The notes: generated by a model not told the origin, from the letters alone. 64,000 bases of DNA from an uncultured Oscillospiraceae bacterium (GCA_944385405.1 CALWXB010000005.1:1-64000); one strand, 5' to 3'. Shown: positions 45,306 through 54,279, numbered from the stretch's first letter. Numbers and translations: made by a program.

Positions 45306-45373
45306 GTTGAGAAAGCTTCCGGGAGTTTTCACTCAAATTGATGACGGACAGCCAAAGAAAGGATGCTACATTC

Positions 45374-46603
45374 ATGACAAGCGACGCCATAGGCAAACTA
45401 CTGCTCATCGTCTTTTTCCTCCTTTGTTCCGCCTATTTCTCTGCCACGGAAACGGCCTTTTCCTCGCTCAGCCGCACCCGCGTCCAGATGATGGCCGATC
45501 ACGGAAGCCGCGGAGCCAAGCTGGCGCTGAAGCTCTCCGAGCGGTATGACGATCTGCTCTCCACCATTCTGGTGGGAAACAACATCGTCAACATCGCCAT
45601 CGCGTCTATCGGTACGATCCTCTTTGTCCGCCGATTCGGCGAAGATCTGGGGTCTTCCCTTTCCACAGTGGTGGTCACAGTGGTGGTGCTCTTCTGCGGA
45701 GAAGTCACACCCAAGAGCATGGCAAAGGAGGCTCCGGAAAAGGTGGCCATTGCCTCCGCCCCGCTTCTGCGGCTTTTGATGACGATCCTCCTTCCGGTGA
45801 CCTGGATCTTTGCCAAGTGGAAAGCGCTGCTGGCCCGGATCCTGGTGGTGCAGGATGACCGCAAGCTGACCCAGGAGGAGCTTTTGATCCTGGTGGATGA
45901 AGTGGAGCGGGACGGCGGCATCGACAGTCAGGAACGGGAGCTGGTACGCAACGCCATCGAATTCAATGACCTCACCGCCGAGGACGTCCTCACTCCCCGG
46001 GTCTCCGTGGTAGGCGTTCCCGTTGAGGCAGACCGGGCAGAGGCGGCGGAAGTATTTGCCAGCAGCGGTTACACACGCCTGCCCGTCTACAAGGGCACGA
46101 TCGACTGCATCGTCGGCGTCTTACATCTGAAAGATCTCTATGCGCCGGAAAACAAGGGGCTTTCCGTCAGCAGCCTGGTCAAGCCTGTGCTGAGCGTGGC
46201 CCCTGTCTCTCCCATCGGAACACTGCTGCGCCAGCTCCAGCGCACCAAAAATCACATGGCCGTGGTGGCTGATGAGCACGGCGGCACACTGGGCATCGTC
46301 ACCATGGAGGACATCCTGGAAGAGCTGGTGGGCGAGATCTGGGATGAACATGACGAGGTGCTGGAACCCATCCGGGCGCTGGGGGAAAACCGCTATCAGC
46401 TGGCGGGTGATCTGGCCCCCCAGAAGGCCTTCAGCCTCTTTGGCATCCGGGAGGAGACAGACGCCCCTACCCTGAGCAGCTGGATGATGGACGGACTGGA
46501 ACGCATCCCCGCAAAGGGCGATCAGTTCTCTTGTCAGGATGTGACTTTCACAGTGGAGGAAACAGAACTGAACCGGGTCACCCGTATTTTGGCGGAAAAA
46601 TAA
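45374..46603 (+). CDS. CNNM/CorC-family (hemolysin-type) transporter, MpfA-like
   Basis: 409 residues from ATG 45374; an upstream ATG at 45341 is possible. An N-terminal DUF21 domain with three or four membrane segments has SAYFSATETAFSSLS and GNNIVNIAIASIGT; two CBS domains follow (about 195-320), then a C-terminal CorC/HlyC domain. Family members such as B. subtilis MpfA export magnesium or govern its balance. It is divergent from the OLE RNA promoter, about 200 bases away. OLE/OapA has been linked to magnesium homeostasis, so the pairing may be functional. Confidence 0.9.
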   Translation: MTSDAIGKLLLIVFFLLCSAYFSATETAFSSLSRTRVQMMADHGSRGAKLALKLSERYDDLLSTILVGNNIVNIAIASIGTILFVRRFGEDLGSSLSTVVVTVVVLFCGEVTPKSMAKEAPEKVAIASAPLLRLLMTILLPVTWIFAKWKALLARILVVQDDRKLTQEELLILVDEVERDGGIDSQERELVRNAIEFNDLTAEDVLTPRVSVVGVPVEADRAEAAEVFASSGYTRLPVYKGTIDCIVGVLHLKDLYAPENKGLSVSSLVKPVLSVAPVSPIGTLLRQLQRTKNHMAVVADEHGGTLGIVTMEDILEELVGEIWDEHDEVLEPIRALGENRYQLAGDLAPQKAFSLFGIREETDAPTLSSWMMDGLERIPAKGDQFSCQDVTFTVEETELNRVTRILAEK

Positions 46604-46605
46604 AA

Positions 46606-46642
46606 AACGGACCGCCTGCGTATTCCGCAGGCGGTCCGTTCC
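46606..46642. terminator. Bidirectional terminator
   Basis: AACGGACCGCCTGCG and its perfect complement around TATTC, between the convergent CNNM gene and coaX. Confidence 0.8.
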
Positions 46643-46649
46643 TTCTTGT

Positions 46650-47420
46650 TCAGCGATTCTTCTGGTAGATGGTCCACAGGCCGTCCATCAAGAGATACTT
46701 GTCGTAGATAATGGGATTGCGGCAATAGCGGACGATCACCGGCGCATTTCCGCCGGTGGCCACCACACTCACCGTCTTGCCGGGGAACTCTGCCCGGATG
46801 CGGTCGATGACGCCGTCCAGCATCCCGGCAGTGCCGTAGACGATACCGGCACGCATGCACTCCTCGGTGTTCTTCCCAATGAGCACCTTGGGATGCTGGA
46901 GGGAAATGGCGGGCAGCTGGGCGGCCCGGCGGCTCAGTGCCTCCAAGGACACGTTCACGCCCGGCAGCAACAGTCCGCCCTCGTAGTTGCGTCCCTCGGA
47001 GATCACACCGATGGTGGTGGCAGTGCCCATGTCGATGGTGACGATGGGGGGCTGAAACTTCTCCAGTGCCGCCACGGCGTCGGCCACGATATCCGCTCCC
47101 ACCTGAGTCTGCACGGAAAGGCGGATGTTGAGCCCCGTCCGGACACCGGGTCCCACCACCATGGGGGGCTTACCCAAAAGACGGGTCAGCGCCTTTTCCA
47201 TCATAAAGTTCAGCGGCGGGACCACGCTGCACAAAATGGCGCCGGTCACATCGGTGTAGCTGAAATGATACAGCGCGAACAGGTTCATCAGATCGATGCT
47301 GATCTGGTCCGCGGTCTTCCGGCTGTCGGTATCCAGCGAAGCCAGGAACCGCAGGTTCTTCTCCCGGTCAAAAAGCCCCACCGAGGTATTGGAATTGCCT
47401 ACGTCTATGGCAAGCAGCAT
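46650..47420 (-). CDS. coaX: Type III pantothenate kinase
   Basis: 256 residues. First step of coenzyme A synthesis. The phosphate motif DVGNSNTSVGLF starts the protein, and TIDMGTATTIGVI (about 125) and the GVRTGLNI block are the CoaX hallmarks. Stand-alone by spacing. Confidence 0.95.
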   Translation of the reverse strand: MLLAIDVGNSNTSVGLFDREKNLRFLASLDTDSRKTADQISIDLMNLFALYHFSYTDVTGAILCSVVPPLNFMMEKALTRLLGKPPMVVGPGVRTGLNIRLSVQTQVGADIVADAVAALEKFQPPIVTIDMGTATTIGVISEGRNYEGGLLLPGVNVSLEALSRRAAQLPAISLQHPKVLIGKNTEECMRAGIVYGTAGMLDGVIDRIRAEFPGKTVSVVATGGNAPVIVRYCRNPIIYDKYLLMDGLWTIYQKNR

Positions 47421-47485
47421 GGCACATCGCTCCTTCCTTCTTGTCTGCTTTGAGTCTCTCCTATCCTAGCACGACTTTCCCTCCC

Positions 47486-47514
47486 TTGCAAGTCCTGCCG
47501 GGGGCTGATATACT
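47486..47514 (+). promoter_or_regulatory. ogt promoter
   Basis: -35 TTGCAA (47486-47491), 17-base spacer, -10 TATACT (47509-47514). Confidence 0.6.
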
Positions 47515-47546
47515 GTCAGAAAGATCCGAACAAGGAGCGTTCTGCC

Positions 47547-48041
47547 ATGACCGGACTGAAAACCGTTTCCTCTCCCCTGGGACCGCTGCTGCTGGCCTCC
47601 GACGGGGAAGCTCTCACCGGCCTCTGGCTGAAGGGCCAGAGGTATTTTGCCGTCGGGGTGCCGACGGATGCTGCACAGCGACCGGAACTTCCGGCATTCC
47701 TCCAAGCGGAGGCCTGGCTCGCCGCCTACTTTTCCAAAGCCCCGCTGCCGCCCATGCCCCCATTGGCTCCCAGGGGCACTGCCTTCCAGTGCGCCGTATG
47801 GCAGCAGCTCACTCACATCCCCTATGGCACCACCACCACCTACGGAGCACTGGCCCATGCATTGGGCGTATCCTCTCCCCGGGCCGTGGGCAGTGCCGTG
47901 GGCCGCAATCCCATCTCCATTCTGATCCCCTGCCACCGGGTCCTGGGATCGGACGGCAGTCTCACCGGCTACGCCGGCGGGCTGGAGCGGAAGCGCTTCC
48001 TGCTGGAGCTGGAGGGAGCAGCCGCTGCCCTCCGCACATGA
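47547..48041 (+). CDS. ogt: Methylated-DNA--protein-cysteine methyltransferase
   Basis: 164 residues. It removes alkyl groups from O6-alkylguanine by suicide transfer to a cysteine, here in ILIPCHRVLGSDGSLTGYAGG (cysteine near 126). The helix-turn-helix (YGALAHALG) precedes it. AAGGAGCG lies before the ATG. Monocistronic. Confidence 0.95.
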   Translation: MTGLKTVSSPLGPLLLASDGEALTGLWLKGQRYFAVGVPTDAAQRPELPAFLQAEAWLAAYFSKAPLPPMPPLAPRGTAFQCAVWQQLTHIPYGTTTTYGALAHALGVSSPRAVGSAVGRNPISILIPCHRVLGSDGSLTGYAGGLERKRFLLELEGAAAALRT

Positions 48042-48074
48042 AAAAGGCGCCGGATGTTCCGGCGCCCTTTTTTT
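48042..48074. terminator. Terminator between ogt and spoIVA
   Basis: GGCGCCGGA and its perfect complement with a three-base loop, flanked by A-run and T-run, so it works in both directions. Confidence 0.8.
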
Positions 48075-49548
48075 ACAGGATGATGCAGATCAGCCCGCCG
48101 CTGCCCTCGTTGATGATGCGGGTCAGCGTCTCCTGGAGCTTCTTTCGGGCATCCTCCGGCATCCGCTTGAGCTTTGCCTGAAGGTCCTCGCTGACCAGCT
48201 CATGGAAGCTGCGGCCGAAGATGTTGGACTGCCAGATCTTGCTGGTGTCACCTTCGAATTCCTGGAGCAGGTAATTCACCATGTCCTCAGACTGCTTTTC
48301 GTTGCCCACGATGGGGCTCACCGCCGTCTCGATGTCCGCCCGGATCATATGGATGCTGGGAGCGCTGGCCTTCAGCCGCACCCCATAGCGGCCGCCCTGC
48401 TTCATGATCTCCGGCTCCTCCAGCTTCAGCTCGTCGATGCCGGGCACCACGATGCCGTACCCCTTTTCCCGCACATCCTGCAGTGCCCCGGCCACCTTGT
48501 CATATTCCGCCTTTACTGTGGCCAGCCGGGTCAGCAGGCTCATAAGGTCCCCGTCATCCGACACGGAGAATCCGGACTGCTGGGAGAGCGTGTGATAGAA
48601 CAGCTCCCGGGGCAGCTGCAGCGCGGCGGCGGCCACACCGGTGCCCAGATCGATGGCAGTGATCTTCGCCTCGCTGATATTTTCACAGCTTCCCAGCGCG
48701 GCGATGACGCCCTCCACCTCCCGGATGTGACGGAGCTGGGCCGTCCCCTGGCGCACCGCTTCGTAAAGCCCCGCTTTGATGGGATGATCCGCTGGCAGCG
48801 CGTCCACCCAGGGCGGCAGGAAGAGATCCAGCTCCTGCATGGGAAACTCGTAGAGCACCGCCTTGAGGATATCGCTCACTGCATCCTCATCCAGCTCCAG
48901 GCAGTTCACCGCGATACAGTTCACCTCGTACCGGGAGGCGATGTCCCGGACGATGGCCGCAGCCCGATCCCCCTTGGGATCTGCGGAGTTCAGCAGCACG
49001 ATGAAGGGCTTTCCCAACTCCTGCAGCTCCCGGATCACCCGCTCCTCCGCCTCCAGATAGTCCTCTCTGGGGATCTCGGAGATGGAACCATCTGTGGTCA
49101 CCACCACGCCGATGGTGGAATGCTCCGCGATGACCTTGCGGGTACCGATCTCTGCCGCCTCCGTCATGGGGATCTCGTGGTCGTACCAGGGGGTAGTGAC
49201 CATGCGTGGCGCGTCGTCCTCATACTGGCCGATGGCCCCCCGGACCATGTATCCCACACAGTCGATGAGCCGCACGGAAAAGGCGGCGCCGCCCTCCAGC
49301 TGGATCTGCGCTGCTTCCTCGGGAACAAATTTGGGCTCCGCCGTCATAATGGTCCGCCCGGAGCCGCTCTGAGGCAGCTCATCCCGGGCCCGCTCCTTGC
49401 GGTAGACATTTTCAATGTTGGGGATCACCTGCGTCTCCATGAACCGCTTGATGAAGGTGGATTTCCCGGTACGCACCGGCCCCACCACCCCAATGTAGAT
49501 ATCTCCCGCGGTGCGGGTGGCAATATTCTGGTAGATCGTGGTATTCAT
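48073..49548 (-). CDS. spoIVA: Stage IV sporulation protein A
   Basis: 491 residues, typical length, from ATG 49548. SpoIVA is an ATPase that polymerises on the forespore surface to form the coat basement layer. The Walker A is GPVRTGKST near residue 24, with downstream TDGSI and NSADPKGDRA nucleotide-loop regions, a middle coiled segment, and the conserved C-terminal part that inserts at the membrane. SpoVM recruits it and SipL binds it; genes for both lie within 6 kb. Confidence 0.96.
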   Translation of the reverse strand: MNTTIYQNIATRTAGDIYIGVVGPVRTGKSTFIKRFMETQVIPNIENVYRKERARDELPQSGSGRTIMTAEPKFVPEEAAQIQLEGGAAFSVRLIDCVGYMVRGAIGQYEDDAPRMVTTPWYDHEIPMTEAAEIGTRKVIAEHSTIGVVVTTDGSISEIPREDYLEAEERVIRELQELGKPFIVLLNSADPKGDRAAAIVRDIASRYEVNCIAVNCLELDEDAVSDILKAVLYEFPMQELDLFLPPWVDALPADHPIKAGLYEAVRQGTAQLRHIREVEGVIAALGSCENISEAKITAIDLGTGVAAAALQLPRELFYHTLSQQSGFSVSDDGDLMSLLTRLATVKAEYDKVAGALQDVREKGYGIVVPGIDELKLEEPEIMKQGGRYGVRLKASAPSIHMIRADIETAVSPIVGNEKQSEDMVNYLLQEFEGDTSKIWQSNIFGRSFHELVSEDLQAKLKRMPEDARKKLQETLTRIINEGSGGLICIIL

Positions 49549-49686
49549 AGCATCCCGTCCTTTTTCCGCTCCATAGTCATGTTCCACTGTATGTCTGCCT
49601 CTGTAAAAGTATGACGGCCCGTCTTTATTTGTCTATTTTTAACAATATCAGCAGATGTGAAAACGTTTTTTTAGTTGAAATTTGCA

Positions 49687-49715
49687 TTTACAGAAAAAAT
49701 TTAGCATGGTAAACT
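49687..49715 (+). promoter_or_regulatory. Amino-acid ABC operon promoter
   Basis: -35 TTTACA (49687-49692), 17-base spacer, -10 TAAACT (49710-49715) in an AT-rich region. Confidence 0.5.
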
Positions 49716-49766
49716 ACTAATGAATTAAATGTGCGGGCAGAACCCGCCGGTTTGGAGGATACATAC

Positions 49767-50645
49767 ATGAAACGGATGAAAACCATTTTTGCTCTGCTTC
49801 TGGCCCTGACCATGACGGCTTCCCTGGCCGCCTGCGGCGGCAGCGATCCCGCGGAGGAGGAAACACCTGCCGACAACACCAACGTGGAAGAACCTGCCGA
49901 TAACACCGAGACCTCCGAGAGTGATCTCGCCTATGTCCAGGACAAGGGCACCCTGGTGGTCGGCATTACCTACTTTGCCCCCATGGACTACAAGGCCGAG
50001 GGCAGCGACGAGTGGATCGGCTTTGACGCCGACATGGCCAAGGCCTTCGCCGAAAGCTTGGGCGTCAGCGTTGAATTCCAGGAGATCACCTGGGACTACA
50101 AGGTGGAGGAGCTGAACTCCAAGGCCATCGACTGCGTGTGGAACGGCATGACTTTGGGCGAGGACGTTCTGGCCGCCATGGGCACCTCCGTCCCCTACTG
50201 CACCAACTATCAGACGCTGATCTATCTGGCAGACAGAGCCGCTGACTTTGAGGGCCTGACCTCCCTGGAGGGCCTGAACATCGCCGTGGAGTCCGGCTCC
50301 GCCGGCGAGGACGCCGCGGTAGCCCTGGGCGCCACTACCGTGCCTGTCCAGGCCCAGGCCAACGCGCTGATGGAGGTCTCCGCCGGCACCTCCGACGCCG
50401 CCGTCATCGACGTGCTGATGGCCGCCGAGATGACCGGCGAGGGCACCAGCTACGCCGACCTTGCTTACAGCCTCAACCTCAACGACACCCAGGGCCTACC
50501 CTCTGAGGAGTATGGCGTGGGCTTCCGTCAGGGCTCCGATCTGGTGGACGCCTTCAACACCTTCTGGGCGGAAAAGGTAGCCGACGGCACCGTGCTGGAG
50601 ACTGCTACCACCTACGGCCTGCAGGACGCCGTGATCCTGGAGTGA
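49767..50645 (+). CDS. Amino-acid ABC transporter substrate-binding lipoprotein
   Basis: 292 residues from ATG 49767, with GGAGGA upstream. A lipoprotein signal peptide with lipobox LAAC at about residue 22 anchors it outside the membrane. An acidic linker rich in Asp/Asn/Thr/Glu (25-50) precedes a SBP-type 3 fold (GTLVVGITYFAPMDYKAEGSDEWIGFDADMAKA). The ligand is probably a polar amino acid; the exact one cannot be read. First gene of the operon. Confidence 0.92.
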   Translation: MKRMKTIFALLLALTMTASLAACGGSDPAEEETPADNTNVEEPADNTETSESDLAYVQDKGTLVVGITYFAPMDYKAEGSDEWIGFDADMAKAFAESLGVSVEFQEITWDYKVEELNSKAIDCVWNGMTLGEDVLAAMGTSVPYCTNYQTLIYLADRAADFEGLTSLEGLNIAVESGSAGEDAAVALGATTVPVQAQANALMEVSAGTSDAAVIDVLMAAEMTGEGTSYADLAYSLNLNDTQGLPSEEYGVGFRQGSDLVDAFNTFWAEKVADGTVLETATTYGLQDAVILE

Positions 50646-50667
50646 TCCCTTCCCTGTAATTCCCCAA

Positions 50668-50691
50668 GGCAGAGCGCACGCGCGCTCTGCC
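50668..50691 (+). terminator. Intercistronic hairpin in ABC operon
   Basis: GGCAGAGCGC and its complement around ACGC. It lacks a U-tract. It may stabilise the binding-protein message over the downstream genes. Confidence 0.5.
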
Positions 50692-50738
50692 TTTCGGCGG
50701 CTTTTGCCCCACCATCATCACCCGGAGAGGACGATACC

Positions 50739-51491
50739 ATGATCGAGTTTTTCACCTCCAGTACGTTTCAAACGGTGCTCTCAGCGCTCAACAGCGGCTT
50801 TCTCAAGACGCTGCAGCTGTTTTTCATCACCCTCATCGGCGCGCTTCCCCTGGGCCTCATCATCAGCTTCGGCTCCATGAACCGCTGGGCGCCTCTCGGA
50901 TTCCTCCGCAACCCCGGCAGGCCCCCCCTGCTCAACCGGCTGCTGGGGCTCCGGCCCATCAGTCTGGTGTGCCGGCTGCTGGTGTGGATCATCCGGGGCA
51001 CCCCCCTGGTGCTGCAGATCATCGCGCTGTTCTACATCCCCGGCACGAAAAAATGGTTCTACTGGCCCAGCGGGGAATCCGGCCGGATGATCGCCGTGTG
51101 CGTGGCCTTCATCATCAACTACGCCTGCTACTTCTCTGAGATCTACCGGGGCGGCATCCAGGGCGTGCCCCGGGGCCAGCAGGAAGCGGGCCAGGTGCTG
51201 GGCATGACCAAGGGCCAGATCTTCCGGCACATCACCCTCCTGCAGATGATCAAGCGCATCGTGCCCCCCATGTCCAACGAAGTCATCACCTTGGTGAAGG
51301 ACACCTCTCTGGCCCGAGTCATCGCGCTGCAGGAGGTCATCTGGATGGGCGAATCCTTCATGAAGGGCAACTCCGGCATCGCGGGCCTGGTCTGGCCCCT
51401 GTTCTTCACCGCAGTATACTACCTGATCTTCAGCGGCATCGTCACCGTGCTCTTAGGCAAGCTGGAAAAGAAGCTGGCCTTCTTTCAGTGA
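50739..51491 (+). CDS. Amino-acid ABC transporter permease
   Basis: 250 residues. Several membrane segments and the EAA loop (YRGGIQGVPRGQQEAGQVLGMTKGQIFRHITL) that contacts the ATPase are visible. The N-terminal region includes a longer loop (about 45-75) than in most HisM/GlnP-type permeases. Followed closely by the ATPase gene. Confidence 0.93.
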   Translation: MIEFFTSSTFQTVLSALNSGFLKTLQLFFITLIGALPLGLIISFGSMNRWAPLGFLRNPGRPPLLNRLLGLRPISLVCRLLVWIIRGTPLVLQIIALFYIPGTKKWFYWPSGESGRMIAVCVAFIINYACYFSEIYRGGIQGVPRGQQEAGQVLGMTKGQIFRHITLLQMIKRIVPPMSNEVITLVKDTSLARVIALQEVIWMGESFMKGNSGIAGLVWPLFFTAVYYLIFSGIVTVLLGKLEKKLAFFQ

Positions 51492-51503
51492 GGAGGACTC
51501 CAT

Positions 51504-52289
51504 ATGGCAGTTTTGGAAGTACATCACATTGAAAAGCATTTCGGATCCACCCGGGTGCTGGAGGATATCAGCTTCAATCTGGAGCAGGGGCAGGCCCTGG
51601 CCATCATCGGCTCTTCCGGCTCCGGCAAGACCACACTGCTGCGGTGCCTGAACTTTCTGGAAAAGCCCAATCAGGGCACCATCGCCGTCAACGGCTCCGT
51701 GATCTTCGACGCCGCCGATCCCGCCACCCAGCGGGAGAGCGAGGTGCGCAAGAAGCGGCTCCACTTCGGCATGGTATTCCAGTCCTTCAATCTCTTCCCC
51801 CAGTACACCGCGCTGAAAAACGTCACGCTGGCCAAGGAACTGCTGAGCCAGGAGCGGCCCGACTTCAAGGAGAAGAAAAAGGCCATTCTGGAGGAGATCC
51901 AGGCAGAAGGTCTGGAGCTGCTGGCCAAAATGGGCCTTTCCGACCGGGCGAACCACTATCCCAGCCAGCTCTCCGGCGGACAGCAGCAGCGGGTAGCCAT
52001 CGCCCGGGCCCTTGCCCTCCATCCGGACATCCTCTGTTTTGACGAACCCACCTCCGCTCTGGACCCGGAGCTCACCGGTGAGGTGCTGAAAGTGATTCGG
52101 TCCTTGGCAGAACAGAAAACCACCATGATCATCGTCACCCACGAAATGGCGTTCGCCCGGGATGTGGCAGACCATGTGATCTTCATGGACGGCGGCGTCA
52201 TCGTGGAACAGGGCGACGCCCACCAGGTCATTGAGCACCCCCGGGAGGAGCGGACCCGTCAGTTTCTGTCCCGGTACGCGGAAAATTGA
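51504..52289 (+). CDS. Amino-acid ABC transporter ATP-binding protein
   Basis: 261 residues. Walker A GSSGSGKTTLL (about 35), Q-loop FQSFNLFPQYTALKNV, signature LSGGQQQRVAIARAL (about 156), Walker B ILCFDEPTSALDPEL and switch THEMAFARDVADHV define a PAAT-family ATPase of the GlnQ type. It has a longer insert before the signature (about 100-135). Last gene of the operon. Confidence 0.95.
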   Translation: MAVLEVHHIEKHFGSTRVLEDISFNLEQGQALAIIGSSGSGKTTLLRCLNFLEKPNQGTIAVNGSVIFDAADPATQRESEVRKKRLHFGMVFQSFNLFPQYTALKNVTLAKELLSQERPDFKEKKKAILEEIQAEGLELLAKMGLSDRANHYPSQLSGGQQQRVAIARALALHPDILCFDEPTSALDPELTGEVLKVIRSLAEQKTTMIIVTHEMAFARDVADHVIFMDGGVIVEQGDAHQVIEHPREERTRQFLSRYAEN

Positions 52290-52290
52290 A

Positions 52291-52325
52291 AAACAGCGGA
52301 CGGATTTCTTCCGTCCGCTGTTTTT
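52291..52325. terminator. Bidirectional terminator
   Basis: AAAACAGCGGACGGA and its exact complement with a five-base loop, between the convergent ATPase and SipL-like genes. Confidence 0.85.
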
Positions 52326-53863
52326 TATGCCCGCTTTCTGGGGATCAGCAGCAGCTGCTCCGGAGGGATCTCCCCGGCTTCTCCCAGCTCATTGGCGGTG
52401 AGGATGTCTGCAATGGTGGTGTTGTGGGCCTTGGCCAGATCCCAAATACTCTCCTGCCGTCCCAGGCACCGCAGCACCAGAGAGGGCTTTCCCGTGAGAT
52501 CCTTTGGAGAGTCCGGGTCCAGCCTGGCTGTGGAAACACACACCCGCTTTTCCGTGGCCGCCGCCTCGATGAAGAAGTCCACCGGGAACCGGACCTCGAT
52601 GCCCCGGTCCCCCAGACTGCACTGCACCTCCTCCGGACACAGCGCCCTGGCCGCCACTCCGCACCCCTCCGGAAGCTCCACCTGACACGCAACATCCATG
52701 CTGCGCTCCGCCATCAGCGGTACGCCTCCCTCGTCCAGATACAGCGCCCGGACGGCGGCATCTGTCCGAAGCTTGACACCCCCGCCTTCCCGGCTCACCT
52801 GCACGCTGCCGCAGCGGACCTCCACTGTCAAAACAGAATCCGCCACCATGCCGATCTCCAGGATCTCCCGCACCGTCTGCCGCCGGGTCATGGTCTCCCG
52901 CAATGTGGTAAGGCTCAGCGGCGCAGCGTCATAGGTCATCTCGTAGGCAGTGGAGTAGAGGTCGCTGAGCAGCGTCAGCTCCTGCTGCTCCCGCAGCAGC
53001 GCGGCGGCATGGAAATACAGCGTCACCGCCATCTGCCGCCCCTCCGGGTCGTCTCCGTCGATCTGGATATCGGTGCCGGTGAGCTGAAGGCGGATATCCG
53101 CCTCGGCCTGCTCCGCAGCGCCTTCCACCTCCATGATCTGAGAAAAGGGAAGCTGGGCGCTGGATGCGCCGCATTGGCCCTGGGCAGTCCGGTAAAGCAA
53201 ACTCACCGTGAACATACCCTTGAAGATCAGCTTGCTGCCTACGATCTTGCTCTCTGTCACCGTGCCCCAGGCCCGGCTGGTCAGGATCTCCACGGCCCCC
53301 TCCCGGCCCGGCGAGAGCATCATCTCCTCCGAAAATGTGTAGTCCTTTTCCGCGATGTGGGTCAGCAGCACCGCCCTCTGCTTCTCCTGCCGCTTCTCCA
53401 CACCCAGAGACGGCTCTGCCGCCGTATCGGAGCAAACCTGCAGCGGAGTGCGCCGGTAGCCTGTCAGCACCGTCACCAGCTTGCAGTGGGTGAACACCTT
53501 TCGGGGATTCAGCATCCGTGTCTCCAAAAATTCTGCTTCCGTGCGGGCAAAGAGGTATTGGCACTCCGGCAGCGCACGGCTGTCGCTTTCGGCGGTAAAC
53601 GGGATGGAGAACTCCAGCATCCGGATGCCGGTCTCTCCGTCCGGGGTATACAGCACGTTCACCCGCACCGTGCCGGAGACCTCCGCTCTGCCGTCCCGCA
53701 GCTCCCGGCTGTGCAGGAAAATGCTGCCGTCCGTGCGAATGATCCGCGCGATGTCGGGGCAGTAGTCCGGCACGATCGTCTCCGCGGTCTCCTCCTGGGT
53801 CAATGTCAGTTCTCCCCCCGCCTCATAGGCGCCCAGGCTTGTGGTTTTCATTTCCAGTTCCAT
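52325..53863 (-). CDS. sipL: SipL-like DUF3794/LysM spore morphogenesis protein
   Basis: 512 residues. The body contains repeated DUF3794 domains (an N-terminal VPDYCPDIARIIRTDG block and similar units), and the last 45 residues form a LysM domain (ESIWDLAKAHNTTIADILTANEL...). This is the layout of Clostridioides SipL, which binds SpoIVA through its LysM domain for coat assembly. SpoVM is 75 bases upstream and spoIVA 2.8 kb away. Its identity is inferred from domain order and context; other DUF3794 proteins exist. Confidence 0.85.
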   Translation of the reverse strand: MELEMKTTSLGAYEAGGELTLTQEETAETIVPDYCPDIARIIRTDGSIFLHSRELRDGRAEVSGTVRVNVLYTPDGETGIRMLEFSIPFTAESDSRALPECQYLFARTEAEFLETRMLNPRKVFTHCKLVTVLTGYRRTPLQVCSDTAAEPSLGVEKRQEKQRAVLLTHIAEKDYTFSEEMMLSPGREGAVEILTSRAWGTVTESKIVGSKLIFKGMFTVSLLYRTAQGQCGASSAQLPFSQIMEVEGAAEQAEADIRLQLTGTDIQIDGDDPEGRQMAVTLYFHAAALLREQQELTLLSDLYSTAYEMTYDAAPLSLTTLRETMTRRQTVREILEIGMVADSVLTVEVRCGSVQVSREGGGVKLRTDAAVRALYLDEGGVPLMAERSMDVACQVELPEGCGVAARALCPEEVQCSLGDRGIEVRFPVDFFIEAAATEKRVCVSTARLDPDSPKDLTGKPSLVLRCLGRQESIWDLAKAHNTTIADILTANELGEAGEIPPEQLLLIPRKRA

Positions 53864-53938
53864 GCAAAGGCCCTTCCTTTCCGGCTGTCCTTGCTCCCAC
53901 TCTATGCCGGAACGGCGCCGCTTATGTATAGATCGCTT

Positions 53939-54019
53939 TCAGCTCTCAGCCTTCACGCCGAACAGCCGACGCAGGATCCCCCGCAGAGCCTTGGGGGACT
54001 TCCACACCACGATGTTCAT
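53939..54019 (-). CDS. spoVM: Stage V sporulation protein M
   Basis: A 26-residue protein, too short for most gene finders. The start is ATG 54019, with AAAGGAGGGG upstream. Sequence reads MNIVVWKSPKALRG then ILRRLFGVKAES, an amphipathic helix with proline at position 9, exactly where B. subtilis SpoVM (also 26 residues) has the proline needed for shallow membrane insertion. SpoVM marks the forespore membrane curvature and recruits SpoIVA. The rsgA neighbourhood also matches B. subtilis. Confidence 0.92.
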   Translation of the reverse strand: MNIVVWKSPKALRGILRRLFGVKAES

Positions 54020-54032
54020 CGGACCCCTCCTT

Positions 54033-54188
54033 TCATCGCCTGCAGCAGGCGCAGCCGCACGCGATCAGCAAAAACGCCACCAGGAACAACAGCGCACCCA
54101 CCGGAAAAATCGCTGCGATCAAAATGCCGGCCCCCAGCGCCACCGAAATGACCCCCAGGACCCAGCATCCACCGCCGCCACGAAACAT
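54033..54188 (-). CDS. Small hydrophobic membrane protein
   Basis: 51 residues from ATG 54188, with AAAGGAGG about ten bases upstream. A glycine-rich start (MFRGGGGCW) leads into two close hydrophobic stretches (about 10-25 and 28-44) and a CGCACCRR tail. It lies 13 bases upstream of spoVM in the same direction, so it may be cotranscribed and sporulation-linked. No family recognised. Confidence 0.55.
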   Translation of the reverse strand: MFRGGGGCWVLGVISVALGAGILIAAIFPVGALLFLVAFLLIACGCACCRR

Positions 54189-54245
54189 GCGTCCCACGCC
54201 TCCTTTCTCTGCCACAGTATACGCGCCCCGGCCCGTCCCGGGTGC

Positions 54246-54279
54246 AAAAAAGCCGCCGGACGCAGATCCGTCCGGCGGC
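54246..54279 (-). terminator. rsgA terminator
   Basis: GCCGCCGGACG and its perfect complement with a six-base loop, followed on the minus strand by TTTTTTG. Confidence 0.85.
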
